Source: Rhodovulum adriaticum
GTDB lineage: Bacteria > Pseudomonadota > Alphaproteobacteria > Rhodobacterales > Rhodobacteraceae
DNA: 64,000 nucleotides
Direction of reading: 5' to 3'
NCBI RefSeq assembly: GCF_004345735.1
Contig: NZ_SLXL01000004.1
Coordinates: forward strand, 1-64,000
Shown: positions 8,547 through 17,682 of the stretch, piece by piece
How positions within the stretch are numbered: position 1 is the first letter of the stretch
Layout: the number at the start of each line of letters is the position of its first letter
Notes under the pieces: generated by a model
Database searches by the model: none
Told to the model about the DNA's origin: nothing
Seen by the model: only the letters and a program-made list of their open reading frames with translations
Program-made: the position numbers and the translations under genes

Positions 8547-9854
8547 ATGGATAGCCCTGCCCCCCTGATCGACGCCGCTTTCTGGATCACCGCCGGCGCG
8601 ATCGTCGCCCTACTGCTGATGTCGGCATTTTTCTCCGGCTCGGAAACCGCACTGACCGCCGCCTCGCGCGGCAAGCTGCGGGCCCGCGCGGACAAGGGCG
8701 AAAGCGGTGCGGAAACCGCCCTGGTCATCACCGAGGACAATGAACGCCTGATCGGGTCTGTCCTGCTGGGCAACAACCTGGTGAACATCCTGGCCACCTC
8801 GCTGGCCACGGCGCTGTTCACACGGCTGTTCGGGGAATCGGGCGTGGCGCTGGCAACGCTGGTGATGACGCTGTTGGTCCTGATCTTTGCCGAGGTGCTG
8901 CCGAAAACCTACGCGATCACCAATGCCGAGCTGGCCGCCGCGCGGGTGTCGCCCGCGATCCGGGTGGTGATCCTGATCTTTTCCCCGGTCGTGGCTGCGG
9001 TTCAGGTGCTGGTGCGGCGCATTCTGGCGTTGTTCGGGATCAAGACCGATCCCGACCGCAACGTGCTGGCCGTGCGCGAGGAAATCGCCGGTGCCCTGCA
9101 ACTTGGCCATTCCGAAGGCGTGGTCGAAAAAGAGGACCGCGACCGCATTCTGGGCGCCCTGGATCTGGGCGAACGCACGGTGGAGGAAATCATGCTCCAC
9201 CGTTCCAAGATCGAGATGGTCGACGCCGACGAGACCCCCGAGACCATCCTGTCGCACAGCCTGGAAAGCCCGCATACGCGGCTGCCGATCTTCAAGGACG
9301 ATCCCGAGAACATCGTCGGCGTGATCCATGCCAAGGATCTGCTGCGCGCGATGGACAAGCTGATGCGCGGCCCCGACGCCTGCCCCGAAAAGCTGCAGGA
9401 TTTCCGCGTGCTGGACGTGGCGATGAAACCCTATTTCGTGCCCGAGACCACGACGCTGGACGACCAGATGCGCGAGTTTCTGCGCCGTCACACCCATTTC
9501 GCACTGGTCGTGGACGAATATGGCGCCCTGCGCGGCCTGATCACGCTGGAGGACATCCTGGAAGAGATCGTCGGCGAAATCACGGACGAGTTCGACGTGG
9601 ACGCCGAACACCCCCTGCGCCGGGCCGAGGATGGCGCCGTGTTGGTGGACGGGGCGATGACGATCCGCGACCTGAACCGTGCGATGGACTGGACCCTGCC
9701 CGACGAAGAGGCCAACACCATAGCCGGGCTGGTGATTCACGAGGCGCAGTCGATCCCCACCCAGGGCCAGGTGTTTTCCTTTCACGGCTTCCGCTTTGAG
9801 GTGGTCCAGCGCCAGGCCAACAGGATCACACGTCTGAAGATTCGCCCCCTGTGA
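8547..9854 (+). CDS. HlyC/CorC (CNNM) family transporter with CBS domains
   Basis: A 435-residue membrane protein. The N-terminal DUF21/CNNM domain has about four helices and includes FFSGSETALTAASR and FAEVLPKTYA. A CBS pair follows (about 210-335), containing HTRLPIF and DEYGALRGLITLEDILEEIVGEI. The C-terminal transporter-associated domain comes last (about 350-430). Relatives are implicated in magnesium or cobalt efflux and resistance. It starts 54 bp after xerD and may share its transcript. Confidence 0.9.
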   Translation: MDSPAPLIDAAFWITAGAIVALLLMSAFFSGSETALTAASRGKLRARADKGESGAETALVITEDNERLIGSVLLGNNLVNILATSLATALFTRLFGESGVALATLVMTLLVLIFAEVLPKTYAITNAELAAARVSPAIRVVILIFSPVVAAVQVLVRRILALFGIKTDPDRNVLAVREEIAGALQLGHSEGVVEKEDRDRILGALDLGERTVEEIMLHRSKIEMVDADETPETILSHSLESPHTRLPIFKDDPENIVGVIHAKDLLRAMDKLMRGPDACPEKLQDFRVLDVAMKPYFVPETTTLDDQMREFLRRHTHFALVVDEYGALRGLITLEDILEEIVGEITDEFDVDAEHPLRRAEDGAVLVDGAMTIRDLNRAMDWTLPDEEANTIAGLVIHEAQSIPTQGQVFSFHGFRFEVVQRQANRITRLKIRPL

Positions 9855-9945
9855 AACGCACTGCCCGGCGACGGGCCCTAACCGATTGGCCTCATTGCAG
9901 TGCGCAGCGGCCTTACTGTGAGGCCGATAGCCCTTTGCGCCAAAA

Positions 9946-11469
9946 TCAACGCCCCTTGAACAGCCCACCCAACAGCCCACGCACCAGCCGCTTGCCCGTG
10001 GTGCCGGACAGTTCCTTTACCAGCGCCTGTCCAAGTGCCGCACCGATGCTGTCCGGGGATTGCCTGCGGCTGCGCGCGGGGGCCCGGCCCGAACCCGAAT
10101 AGCGGCGTGCCCTACGAAATTCCCGGTCTTCGGCTTCATGGTCCATGGCCTCGGCGGCGCGGGCAGCCTCGGCCGCGCGGCGGGCCAAAATTTCATGGGC
10201 CGAGTCGCGGTCGATCGCGTGGTCATATTTCCCCGCCATCTGCGAGGCCGCGATCAAGCTGTTGCGCAGCTCGGGGGCGATCGGACCCAGTTGCGACGAT
10301 GGCGGGCGGATCAGCGTGCGCTGCGCGATCCCCGGCGCGGCCTTTTCCGTCAGCATCGAGGTCACGGCCTCGCCAACACCGACATCGCGGATCGCGTCGG
10401 CAATGTCGAACGCGGGGTTCGGGCGATAGGTTTCCGCCGCCCGCGCAAGCGCCTGCCGGTCGCGCGCGGTAAAGGCCCGCAGGGCGTGCTGCACCCGGTT
10501 GCCCAACTGGCCCAGAACATCGCCGGGAATGTCGTCCGGGTTCTGCGTCACGAAATAGACGCCCACGCCCTTGGACCGAATCAACCGGGCGACCTGTTCC
10601 ACCTTCTCGACCAGCACCCGGGGGGCGTTGTCGAACAGCAGATGCGCCTCGTCAAAGAAGAAGACCAGGCGCGGTCGGTCCTCGTCGCCGACCTCGGGCA
10701 GGGTCTCGAACAATTCGGACAGCAGCCACAGCAGGACACTGGCATATAGCCGTGGCGCCCCCATCAGCGCATCCGCCGCCAGAATATTGATTTGCCCCCT
10801 GCCCTGATTATCGGTGCGCATCAGGTCGGCCAGATCCAGCGCCGGTTCCCCGAAAAACATCGCCGCGCCCTGGGTTTCCAGCATCAGCAACCGCCGCTGG
10901 ATCGCCCCCAGCGAGGCCGGTGCGACATGGCCGAATTGCAGCGAAAGTTCCCCCCGGTTGTTTCCGACCCAGGCCAGCAGCGCGCGCAGGTCATCAAGGT
11001 CCAGCAAGGGCAGCCCCTGATCGTCGGCCACGCGAAAGGCCACGTTCAGCACGCCCTCCTGCACCTCGTTCAGTTCCAGCAGGCGGGCCAGCAGCAGCGG
11101 CCCCATCTCGGCGATGGTGGTGCGCAGCGCGTGGCCCTGATGGCCGAACACATCCCAGAACGTGACCGGAAAGGCGTTGTAGGAATAATCCGACAGCCCG
11201 ATCGCGGCTGCGCGCTTGGCGAATGCCTCGTGCAAGCGGAAATCGCTGCGCCCGGCGGCGGCCAGCCCCGACAGATCGCCCTTTACGTCCGACAGCACCA
11301 CTGGCACCCCCGCCGCCGAAAAGCCCTCTGCCAAGATCTGAAGCGTCACGGTCTTGCCCGTGCCCGTCGCCCCGGCGATCAGCCCGTGACGGTTGGCGCG
11401 GTCAAGCCGCAGCCACTCGGGCAGCTCACGTTCTGCCCCCGCGCCCCCGATGAATATGCCCTCGGCCAT
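9946..11469 (-). CDS. HerA-like P-loop ATPase, DUF853 family
   Basis: A 507-residue cytoplasmic ATPase with Walker A GATGTGKT near residue 35, a Walker B-like FFFDEAHLLF in the middle, and the FVTQNPDDIPGDVLGQLGNRVQHALRAFT segment region (about residues 315-345) typical of the DUF853/HerA-like group. The C-terminus is basic with a glycine-rich tail. The start at 11469 (MAEGIFIGG) matches the usual family N-terminus. A longer reading from 11529 adds a poor extension. Its role is unknown; HerA relatives are DNA translocases. Confidence 0.88.
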   Translation of the reverse strand: MAEGIFIGGAGAERELPEWLRLDRANRHGLIAGATGTGKTVTLQILAEGFSAAGVPVVLSDVKGDLSGLAAAGRSDFRLHEAFAKRAAAIGLSDYSYNAFPVTFWDVFGHQGHALRTTIAEMGPLLLARLLELNEVQEGVLNVAFRVADDQGLPLLDLDDLRALLAWVGNNRGELSLQFGHVAPASLGAIQRRLLMLETQGAAMFFGEPALDLADLMRTDNQGRGQINILAADALMGAPRLYASVLLWLLSELFETLPEVGDEDRPRLVFFFDEAHLLFDNAPRVLVEKVEQVARLIRSKGVGVYFVTQNPDDIPGDVLGQLGNRVQHALRAFTARDRQALARAAETYRPNPAFDIADAIRDVGVGEAVTSMLTEKAAPGIAQRTLIRPPSSQLGPIAPELRNSLIAASQMAGKYDHAIDRDSAHEILARRAAEAARAAEAMDHEAEDREFRRARRYSGSGRAPARSRRQSPDSIGAALGQALVKELSGTTGKRLVRGLLGGLFKGR

Positions 11470-11580
11470 GCCTGTCCCCTTCGCCGCCCATCGATGCCCT
11501 AGCATATCCGCTTGGCCCGGCCGCGCCACCCGTCACGCAGGTCCGCCGCCGCCCCCTGAAACGCGCTCTGGCTTTGCCTG

Positions 11581-11684
11581 TTGACGGCTCAAGCCAAAGG
11601 CCGTAGCCTCCACGCCCATATAAGGTCGGCCCGTCCGACAGGGAGAAAACAAAAGGAAAGAGGGCTGCGTTGCAGCCCTTTTTT
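11581..11684 (+). ncRNA. Candidate short terminated transcript
   Basis: A TTGACG hexamer at 11581 with a weak -10-like TAGCCT 17 bp downstream precedes a purine-rich stretch (GGGAGAAAAC, AAAGGAAAGA) and a perfect intrinsic terminator at 11662-11684. No gene lies on the plus strand upstream for almost 2 kb, so the terminator needs its own transcript of roughly 70 nt. The downstream IalB gene has a separate promoter. This may be a small RNA; the alternative is a terminator for antisense read-through of the HerA-like gene. Confidence 0.4.
11662..11684 (+). terminator. Intrinsic terminator
   Basis: The arms GGGCTGC (11662-11668) and GCAGCCC (11672-11678) pair perfectly around a three-base loop and are followed directly by six T residues. 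It reads on the plus strand, where no gene ends, which is why a short upstream transcript is proposed. Confidence 0.75.
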
Positions 11685-11735
11685 CATTGGCCCGGGCAAA
11701 GGGCGCCCCCTGGATCGGGCGGACGGATTCGACCG

Positions 11736-11764
11736 CTGACACCGGCCCCTCGCCGTGCTAGATC
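11736..11764 (+). promoter_or_regulatory. Sigma-70-like promoter for the IalB gene
   Basis: CTGACA at 11736-11741, a 17-bp spacer and TAGATC at 11759-11764 give a reasonable housekeeping promoter. It would start transcription near 11771, about 28 bp before the ATG. It lies after the terminator at 11662, so the gene is independent of that upstream transcript. Confidence 0.45.
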
Positions 11765-11798
11765 GACGGCGAGCAATTCGAAAAAGAGGACAGGATCA

Positions 11799-12425
11799 AT
11801 GCGCGATTTCCTCAGGCTTCTGGCGCTTTCCGCAGCGACCGCCGCGGCACTGCCCGCCGCCGCCCAGGACGCCGCCCAAGAGGGCACGGAAACCCCCGCC
11901 GAGCAGCCCGCAGCCGAGGCGCCCGCGGCCGTACCCCAGCCCGCGGCAGAGGCCCCCGAACAGCAGGCGCCGCAGCCCTATGTGAGGGACACCTTCAAGG
12001 ACTGGCAAATCATCTGTGTGCCGGTCGGCAACAACCGCGACACCTGCACCATGCAGCAACTGCTGCGCGATCCCGATGGCAACCCGGTCAGCCAGATCTC
12101 CATCGCGCCCTTCCCGCCTGCCGCCGCGCCGCGCGCCGCCGCCGTGGAACTGGCCGCCCCGCTGGAAACGCTGCTGAGCGGCGATGTGTCGGTCAAGGTC
12201 GATGACGGCGAGGCGCTGCGCTATCGCTTCTCTTACTGCACGCCGCAGGCCTGTGTCGCGCGTTTCGCCCTGTCGACCGACGATATCGCCAACTACAAGG
12301 CCGGTGGCGAAGCGACTGTCAGCATCGTTCCGCTGATGGCGCCGGACCAGCGTGCGGAAATCACCATGTCGCTGTCAGGCTTTACCGCGGCCTATGACGC
12401 GATGATGGAGATGCTCGTCCAATAA
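11799..12425 (+). CDS. Invasion-associated locus B (IalB) family protein
   Basis: A 208-residue exported protein with a signal peptide (MRDFLRLLALSAATAAALPAAAQ in two parts, residues 1-23). A low-complexity Ala/Pro/Glu linker follows (about 25-65), then the IalB domain starting FKDWQIICVP with paired cysteines (DTCTMQQ and YCTPQACVARF). The ATG at 11799 follows a purine-rich ribosome site (AAAGAGGA). IalB proteins are periplasmic or outer-envelope proteins common in Alphaproteobacteria, including free-living ones, so the name does not imply pathogenicity. Confidence 0.85.
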   Translation: MRDFLRLLALSAATAAALPAAAQDAAQEGTETPAEQPAAEAPAAVPQPAAEAPEQQAPQPYVRDTFKDWQIICVPVGNNRDTCTMQQLLRDPDGNPVSQISIAPFPPAAAPRAAAVELAAPLETLLSGDVSVKVDDGEALRYRFSYCTPQACVARFALSTDDIANYKAGGEATVSIVPLMAPDQRAEITMSLSGFTAAYDAMMEMLVQ

Positions 12426-12479
12426 CACGGCGCGGGCCGTCGCGGCGGCCCGCCCTGCCCCTTTTCCCGGCACATCCCG

Positions 12480-13694
12480 ATGCGCGCATCCCCAGTCCCC
12501 CCGCAACCGGCCGCGCGCCGAAACGTCGCCGTTCTAGTCGCGGCGCAGGCCCTGTTGGGCGCGCAGATGCCGATGATCTTTACCATCGGCGGGCTGGCCG
12601 GGCAAAGCCTGGCCCCGAACGTCTGTCTGGCCACCCTCCCCATTTCGCTGATCGTGCTGGGCTCGATGCTGACGGCGACGCCGCTGGCCGCGCTGATGCA
12701 GCGGTTCGGGCGCCGGGCGGGGTTCTATGTCGGGATAGCCGGGGGCGCCTCGGGCGCCGCAATCGGCGCATTGGGGCTGTATCACGGGATCTTTGGGCTG
12801 TTCCTGGCCGGATCGTTCCTGACGGGGGTCTATCTGTCGGCGCAGGGGTTCTATCGCTTTGCCGCCGCCGACACCGCCACCGGCGATTTCCAGCCCAAGG
12901 CGATTTCCTATGTCATGGCCGGCGGGCTGGCTGCCGCCGTCCTGGGGCCACAACTGGTCAAGATCACGGCAGAGGCGATGGTAATCCCCTTTCTGGGCAG
13001 TTACCTGGCGGTGATCGGGCTGAACGCCCTGGGGCTGATCCTGTTCGCGTTTCTGGACATCCCGCGCCCGCCGCGCCGCGACCCGGCCCATCACCGGGGC
13101 CGCAGCCGGGTCGACCTGATCCGCGACCCGGCCATCGCCGTGGCGATCATCTGCGCGATGGTGTCCTACGCGCTGATGAATCTGGTGATGACCTCGACCC
13201 CGCTGGCGGTGGTGGGTTGTGGGTTCGACACGGGAACGGCGGCCGATATCGTCACCGCGCATGTGCTGGCGATGTATGTGCCCAGCTTCTTTACCGGGCA
13301 CCTGATCGCGCGGTTCGGCGACCGGCTGATCGTCGCAGCCGGGCTGGCGATCCTGGCGCTGGCCGGCGGCGTCGCGCTGATGGGGGTGGAGCTGGAACAC
13401 TTCTTCATCGCGCTCGTGCTGCTGGGTGTGGGCTGGAACTTCGGCTTCATCGGGGCGACCGCGATGCTGGCCCGATCCCACGCGGCCGAGGAACGCGGCG
13501 CCGTACAGGGCATGAACGACATGATCGTTTTCGGGGGCGTGACGCTGGCCTCGCTCGCCTCTGGCGGGTTGATGAACTGCTCGGGCGGTTCGGCGGTCGA
13601 GGGGTGGAGCGCGGTCAACCTGGCGATGGTGCCGTTCCTGGCCCTGGCTGGCGCGGCGCTGATCTGGCTGATCCTGCGCCCGCAGGAAAGCTGA
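12480..13694 (+). CDS. MFS transporter
   Basis: A 404-residue major facilitator superfamily protein with about twelve hydrophobic segments in two halves. A typical loop after the second helix reads RFGRRAGFYVG, and the second half has a loop HLIARFGDRLIV. The N-terminal 15 residues are polar. The substrate cannot be told from the sequence. It ends six bases before the convergent TauE-like gene, with no obvious terminator hairpin between them. Confidence 0.85.
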   Translation: MRASPVPPQPAARRNVAVLVAAQALLGAQMPMIFTIGGLAGQSLAPNVCLATLPISLIVLGSMLTATPLAALMQRFGRRAGFYVGIAGGASGAAIGALGLYHGIFGLFLAGSFLTGVYLSAQGFYRFAAADTATGDFQPKAISYVMAGGLAAAVLGPQLVKITAEAMVIPFLGSYLAVIGLNALGLILFAFLDIPRPPRRDPAHHRGRSRVDLIRDPAIAVAIICAMVSYALMNLVMTSTPLAVVGCGFDTGTAADIVTAHVLAMYVPSFFTGHLIARFGDRLIVAAGLAILALAGGVALMGVELEHFFIALVLLGVGWNFGFIGATAMLARSHAAEERGAVQGMNDMIVFGGVTLASLASGGLMNCSGGSAVEGWSAVNLAMVPFLALAGAALIWLILRPQES

Positions 13695-13700
13695 AACCGC

Positions 13701-14525
13701 TCAGAACCCTGCCGCCTTGCGCAGCATGTTGCCCGCGACCACGATGATGAACAGCGCGAACACGCGCTTCAGTGGTTTTGGGTCCATCGCATGGGCCAGC
13801 TTTACCCCCAGCGGCGCGGTGATCAGCGTCATCGCGATAATGACGGCAAAGGCCGGCAGGTTCACCGCGCCAAAGGTCAGCGGCGGCCGCCCGGCGGGCG
13901 GAATATCGACCATCAGGAACGCGATGACCGAGGGCACCGCGATCAATACGCCAAAACCCGCCGCCGTGGCCACCGCCCGGTGGATCGGCCGGCCATACAG
14001 CGTCATCAACGGTACGCCAAAACTGCCCCCGCCGATTCCCATCAGCACGGACAGAAAGCCAACCACCGGCGACAGAACGGCCCGCACCGGACCGCCGGGC
14101 ATATCCGCCCCCAGCCGCCAATGCGCCCGGCCCAGGGCCAGGTACAGCCCCACCGTCATCCCCAGAACGCCGAAGATGCCCTGCAACACGACAGAGCGCA
14201 GCGCCGCGGCGACCAGCACCCCGATCACCGCACCAATCGCGATGCCCGGCGCCCAGGTGCGCAGGATGTCCCAATCCACTGCGCCCTTGCGGTTATGCGA
14301 CAAGAGGGAGCGAACCGAGGTCACCATGATCGTGGCCAGCGAGGTCGCCAGGCAAACCTGCATCAATTGCGGGCTGTCATACCCAAGGCCCGAAAAGACG
14401 TAAAAGAAGGCAGGCACAAGGATGATACCGCCCCCCACGCCCAAAAGCCCCGCGATCACGCCCGCCAGCGCACCGATGGCCAGCAACAGCCCCAGCATCG
14501 GCAGGATCATCGTCAATTCCGGCAT
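13701..14525 (-). CDS. Sulfite exporter TauE/SafE family protein
   Basis: A 274-residue polytopic membrane protein with the two-repeat architecture of TauE/SafE (DUF81). The repeats carry the glycine-rich signatures GLLGVGGGIILVP (N-terminal half) and GIGGGSFGVPLM (C-terminal half). Family members export small anions such as sulfite or organosulfonates; the substrate here is unknown. It is followed by dusA on the same strand after a gap of about 60 bp on its upstream side, and need not be functionally related to it. Confidence 0.85.
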   Translation of the reverse strand: MPELTMILPMLGLLLAIGALAGVIAGLLGVGGGIILVPAFFYVFSGLGYDSPQLMQVCLATSLATIMVTSVRSLLSHNRKGAVDWDILRTWAPGIAIGAVIGVLVAAALRSVVLQGIFGVLGMTVGLYLALGRAHWRLGADMPGGPVRAVLSPVVGFLSVLMGIGGGSFGVPLMTLYGRPIHRAVATAAGFGVLIAVPSVIAFLMVDIPPAGRPPLTFGAVNLPAFAVIIAMTLITAPLGVKLAHAMDPKPLKRVFALFIIVVAGNMLRKAAGF

Positions 14526-14586
14526 TGCGCCCTCCGTCCGTGTTTTCCGCCGGTTTAGGCAAACCGCCGGGCAAGGGCCAGCAGGT

Positions 14587-15579
14587 TCAGGCCGCGGTCC
14601 CGGTCACAGGCGCCAGTGCCGCATCCAGCACCTCCAGCCCGGCGCCGGGCTGGGTCGCCCCCTGGGACAGGATACGCCGCCAGGCCCGCGCGCCCGGCTG
14701 ACCGGCGAAAAGCCCCAGCATATGCCGGGTCACCGCGTGCAGGCCGCCGCCCGCGGCCAGGTGCCGAGCGATATAGGGCTTCATCTCTTCCACCACCTGC
14801 GGGGCCGTTTTGCGCCCGGGAACGCCAAATATCTCTTCGTCCGCACCCAGAAGGATCGCGCCGGGGTCGTTATAGGCCGCACGGCCGATCATCACCCCGT
14901 CCAGACCGGCCGCCAGATGGGTTCGGGCCTGCGCCAGGGTGGCAACCCCGCCGTTCAGGCTGACATGCATGTCGGGAAAGGCGCGTTTCATCGCGTGGAC
15001 AAGGTCGTAGTCCAGCGGCGGGATATCGCGGTTTTCCTTGGGGCTGAGGCCCTGTAGCCAGGCCTTGCGCGCATGCAGGGTGACGCGTCGAACGCCTGCG
15101 GCGCGGATGGTCTCCAGAAAGGCAGGCAGAACCTCGTGCGGGTTCTGGTCATCGACGCCGATCCGGCATTTCACCGTCACCTCGACCGTGCTGGCTGCGG
15201 CCATGGCAGAGACACACTCGGCCACCAGCTCGGGCGTCTTCATCAAGACCGCACCGAACGCGCCCGATTGCACCCGGTCCGAGGGGCAGCCGACGTTCAG
15301 ATTGACCTCGTCATAGCCTTCTTCGCAACAGATGCGCGCGGCTTCGGCCAGTTCACGCGGATCGGACCCGCCCAGCTGAACCGCCACCGGATGCTCTGCC
15401 GGATCAAAGGTCAACAGGTGCCGCGCGCCCCCACGCACCAGGGCGGGCGCGGTGACCATCTCGGTGTATAACAGCGTTTGCGCGCTCATCACGCGATGGA
15501 AATAACGGCAATGGCGATCCGTCCAATCCATCATTGGCGCAACGGACAGGCGCGCGGCATCTCTGGGGCTTGCCTTCAC
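14587..15579 (-). CDS. dusA: tRNA-dihydrouridine synthase A
   Basis: A 330-residue flavoprotein that reduces uridines in the tRNA D-loop. The N-terminal FMN-binding signature is VAPMMDWTDRHCRYFHR, and the catalytic cysteine lies in NVGCPSDRVQSGAFG. HARKAWLQGLSPKEN is characteristic of DusA. I choose the GTG at 15579, preceded by GGAAGGGATC, because it gives the normal DusA length. An upstream in-frame start would add a cysteine-rich extension without family support. Confidence 0.9.
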   Translation of the reverse strand: MKASPRDAARLSVAPMMDWTDRHCRYFHRVMSAQTLLYTEMVTAPALVRGGARHLLTFDPAEHPVAVQLGGSDPRELAEAARICCEEGYDEVNLNVGCPSDRVQSGAFGAVLMKTPELVAECVSAMAAASTVEVTVKCRIGVDDQNPHEVLPAFLETIRAAGVRRVTLHARKAWLQGLSPKENRDIPPLDYDLVHAMKRAFPDMHVSLNGGVATLAQARTHLAAGLDGVMIGRAAYNDPGAILLGADEEIFGVPGRKTAPQVVEEMKPYIARHLAAGGGLHAVTRHMLGLFAGQPGARAWRRILSQGATQPGAGLEVLDAALAPVTGTAA

Positions 15580-15689
15580 GATACGATCCCTTCCATGCGG
15601 CGGGTTGGGCTTACAGCCCGCGCGATGGGGAGGAAAGCAGATTTTCCGACACCCCGCCCCCGCTGCGGAACATCGGAGGGCGTGCCCCC

Positions 15690-16997
15690 TCACCCCTTGG
15701 GTTCATGCCCCAAGGCCGCAGGCAGGACCAGCGTGGCCGACAGGCCCGGCCTTGCATCGGCCAGGTCAAGGCGGCCGTCGGCGGCCTCGGCTATGTCCGA
15801 GGCGATCGCCAGGCCCAGCCCATGACCCCCGCCCTGATCGGCGCGGGCGAAGCGGTCGGTCAGGGCGTCACGGCGCGCATCCGGGATGCCCGGGCCATCA
15901 TCCCTGACAGTGATGCGCAGGCTGTCGGCCCCGGCCTGGGCAGCGATCTGGACCCGGCTGCGCGCATGGCGGGCGGCGTTCTCGGCCAGGGCGCCCAGGG
16001 CCTCGGCCAGGTCCTGTGCATCCAGCGGGGCGATAAGCCGTTCGTCGATATCCGATGTCCAGTGCAGACGGCTGCCATCCGGCGTGCGCCGAAGCACCGC
16101 GATCAGTTGCCGGACCACGGGGGCGACGGGTGTCTTTGCCGTGCGCGCCGCCGCAGCGCTGCGCGCGCGGGCGAGTTCGCGGTCGACAACGCGGCGCATG
16201 GCGCTCACGACGTCCTCGATCTCGGCGGCGGCCTGGGGCGCGCCTGCGGCCCGCAACCGTTCGGCATCGCCCATCAGCGCCTGCAAGGGGGTCTTCAGCC
16301 CGTGGGCCAGATCGGCGGCGCGGGTGCGGGCCCGTGCGATGTCGGCCTCTTGCGCATCGAGAAGCGCGTCGATCTCGGCGGCGAGTGGTACGACCTCGCT
16401 GGGCCAATCCGTCCCCATTCGCGCGACCCGCCCCGCGCGTAGCCCTGCCACACGGGCGCCCAAGGACCGCAGCGGGCGCAGCCCCAGGGCGACCTGCACC
16501 CATCCCGCCCCGATCAGGGCCAGACCCAGAACGATCAGGTAGGGGGCCAGATCGGTGACAAAGGCCTGCCGCGCTTGCTGCAAGTCGTCCGCATCCATCG
16601 CCACCGCGGCCCGCGCGGTTCCGCTGCCCAACCGCACCGGCAGGGTCACGCTGCGTTCCAGCACCAGAAGCGGCCTGCCATCGGGACCGGGCAGGCGATG
16701 CGTGTGCGCCTGCCCGTCGGCCAGAACATCGGGCGGCAGCGCCAGCGTCATGTCCCATAGCGAACGGGAGCGAAGCAATTGCCCGTCGGTGCGAATCTGC
16801 CAGTAAAGCCCGCCATAGGGCCGGGCGAAACGCGGATCGGCCGGGGCACGCTCCAGCACCAGCCCGTCCTCGGCGCGGACAAGTCCCGCCAGAACCTGGT
16901 CCAGCTGTACCGTCAGTTCGGCAATCGCGCGGCGCTCGACATGGGTCTTGAACACCGCGGAAATCCCCGCCGCGGCAAGCATCAGCGCCACGATCAC
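15690..16997 (-). CDS. Sensor histidine kinase of the SHP/DHC-linked two-component system
   Basis: A 435-residue membrane kinase. An N-terminal membrane helix precedes a periplasmic domain (about 25-170) and a second helix (LIVLGLALIGAGWVQVALG). A HAMP-like linker follows, then HisKA with the phospho-acceptor His in ADLAHGLKTPLQ, and a HATPase domain with NAARHARS, DDGPGIPD and GHGLGLAIA. The listed start is a GTG at 16997. The frame stays open upstream into the regulator gene without a standard start, so the exact start is uncertain. It is the third gene of a PepSY/regulator/kinase operon facing the cytochrome genes. Confidence 0.88.
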   Translation of the reverse strand: MIVALMLAAAGISAVFKTHVERRAIAELTVQLDQVLAGLVRAEDGLVLERAPADPRFARPYGGLYWQIRTDGQLLRSRSLWDMTLALPPDVLADGQAHTHRLPGPDGRPLLVLERSVTLPVRLGSGTARAAVAMDADDLQQARQAFVTDLAPYLIVLGLALIGAGWVQVALGLRPLRSLGARVAGLRAGRVARMGTDWPSEVVPLAAEIDALLDAQEADIARARTRAADLAHGLKTPLQALMGDAERLRAAGAPQAAAEIEDVVSAMRRVVDRELARARSAAAARTAKTPVAPVVRQLIAVLRRTPDGSRLHWTSDIDERLIAPLDAQDLAEALGALAENAARHARSRVQIAAQAGADSLRITVRDDGPGIPDARRDALTDRFARADQGGGHGLGLAIASDIAEAADGRLDLADARPGLSATLVLPAALGHEPKG

Positions 16998-17022
16998 CGC
17001 CGCCGCCCCGGTCAGCGCCCTC

Positions 17023-17682
17023 TCACCCTGCCTCCAGATGATAGCCGAACCCGCGCCGGGTCGCGATGATCCCCGGGCCCAGTTTGCGCCGCAGACGGGC
17101 GATCACGGCCTCCAGGGCGTTGGTCTCGCGCGCGTCGTCGTCACCGTAAAGATGTTCCAGCAGTTCGGTCGGCGGTACGACCCGGTCGCGATGCAGCATC
17201 AGGTAGGCCAGCAGCCGGTATTCCAGCGCGGTGACCTGCACCGGCATACCGCGCAGCGCGACGGTCATCCGGTTGGTGTCCAGGCTGAGCGCGCCCGCCT
17301 CTTGCGTCGCCGCACCATGGCCACCCGCGCGCCGAACCAGGGCGCGGGCGCGGGCCACCAGCTCTTCCATGCGAAAGGGTTTTGGCAGGTAATCGTCGGC
17401 GCCGGCCTCGATCCCCTCCACCCGCTCTTGCCAGGTTCCCCGGGCGGTCAGCACCAGCACCGGAACCGTGCGCCCGCCCGCGCGCCAACGCTTCAGCACC
17501 GCCAACCCGTCCAGCCCCGGCAGGCCCAGATCCAGCACGACAAGGTCGTACTCCTCGGTATCGCCCAGAAACCATGCCTCTTCGCCGTCGGCGCAGGTTT
17601 CCACCCGGAACCCGGCAGCCGATAGCGCTGTCGCAAGATCGGCGGAAATGCGGGGGTCGTCCTCGACCGCAAGGGCGCGCAT
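17023..17682 (-). CDS. OmpR-family response regulator
   Basis: A 219-residue two-domain regulator. The receiver begins MRALAVEDDP, has phospho-acceptor Asp51 in LVVLDLGLPG and the conserved Lys in YLPKPF. A C-terminal winged-helix DNA-binding domain (about 125-219) includes TALEYRLLAYLM and VEVIARLRRKLG-type residues (AVIARLRRKLG here). Its start overlaps the PepSY gene stop (ATGA), and the kinase follows it. Its probable targets are the two matching operator-like elements at 18052 and 18890. That is inference from position and architecture. Confidence 0.92.
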   Translation of the reverse strand: MRALAVEDDPRISADLATALSAAGFRVETCADGEEAWFLGDTEEYDLVVLDLGLPGLDGLAVLKRWRAGGRTVPVLVLTARGTWQERVEGIEAGADDYLPKPFRMEELVARARALVRRAGGHGAATQEAGALSLDTNRMTVALRGMPVQVTALEYRLLAYLMLHRDRVVPPTELLEHLYGDDDARETNALEAVIARLRRKLGPGIIATRRGFGYHLEAG

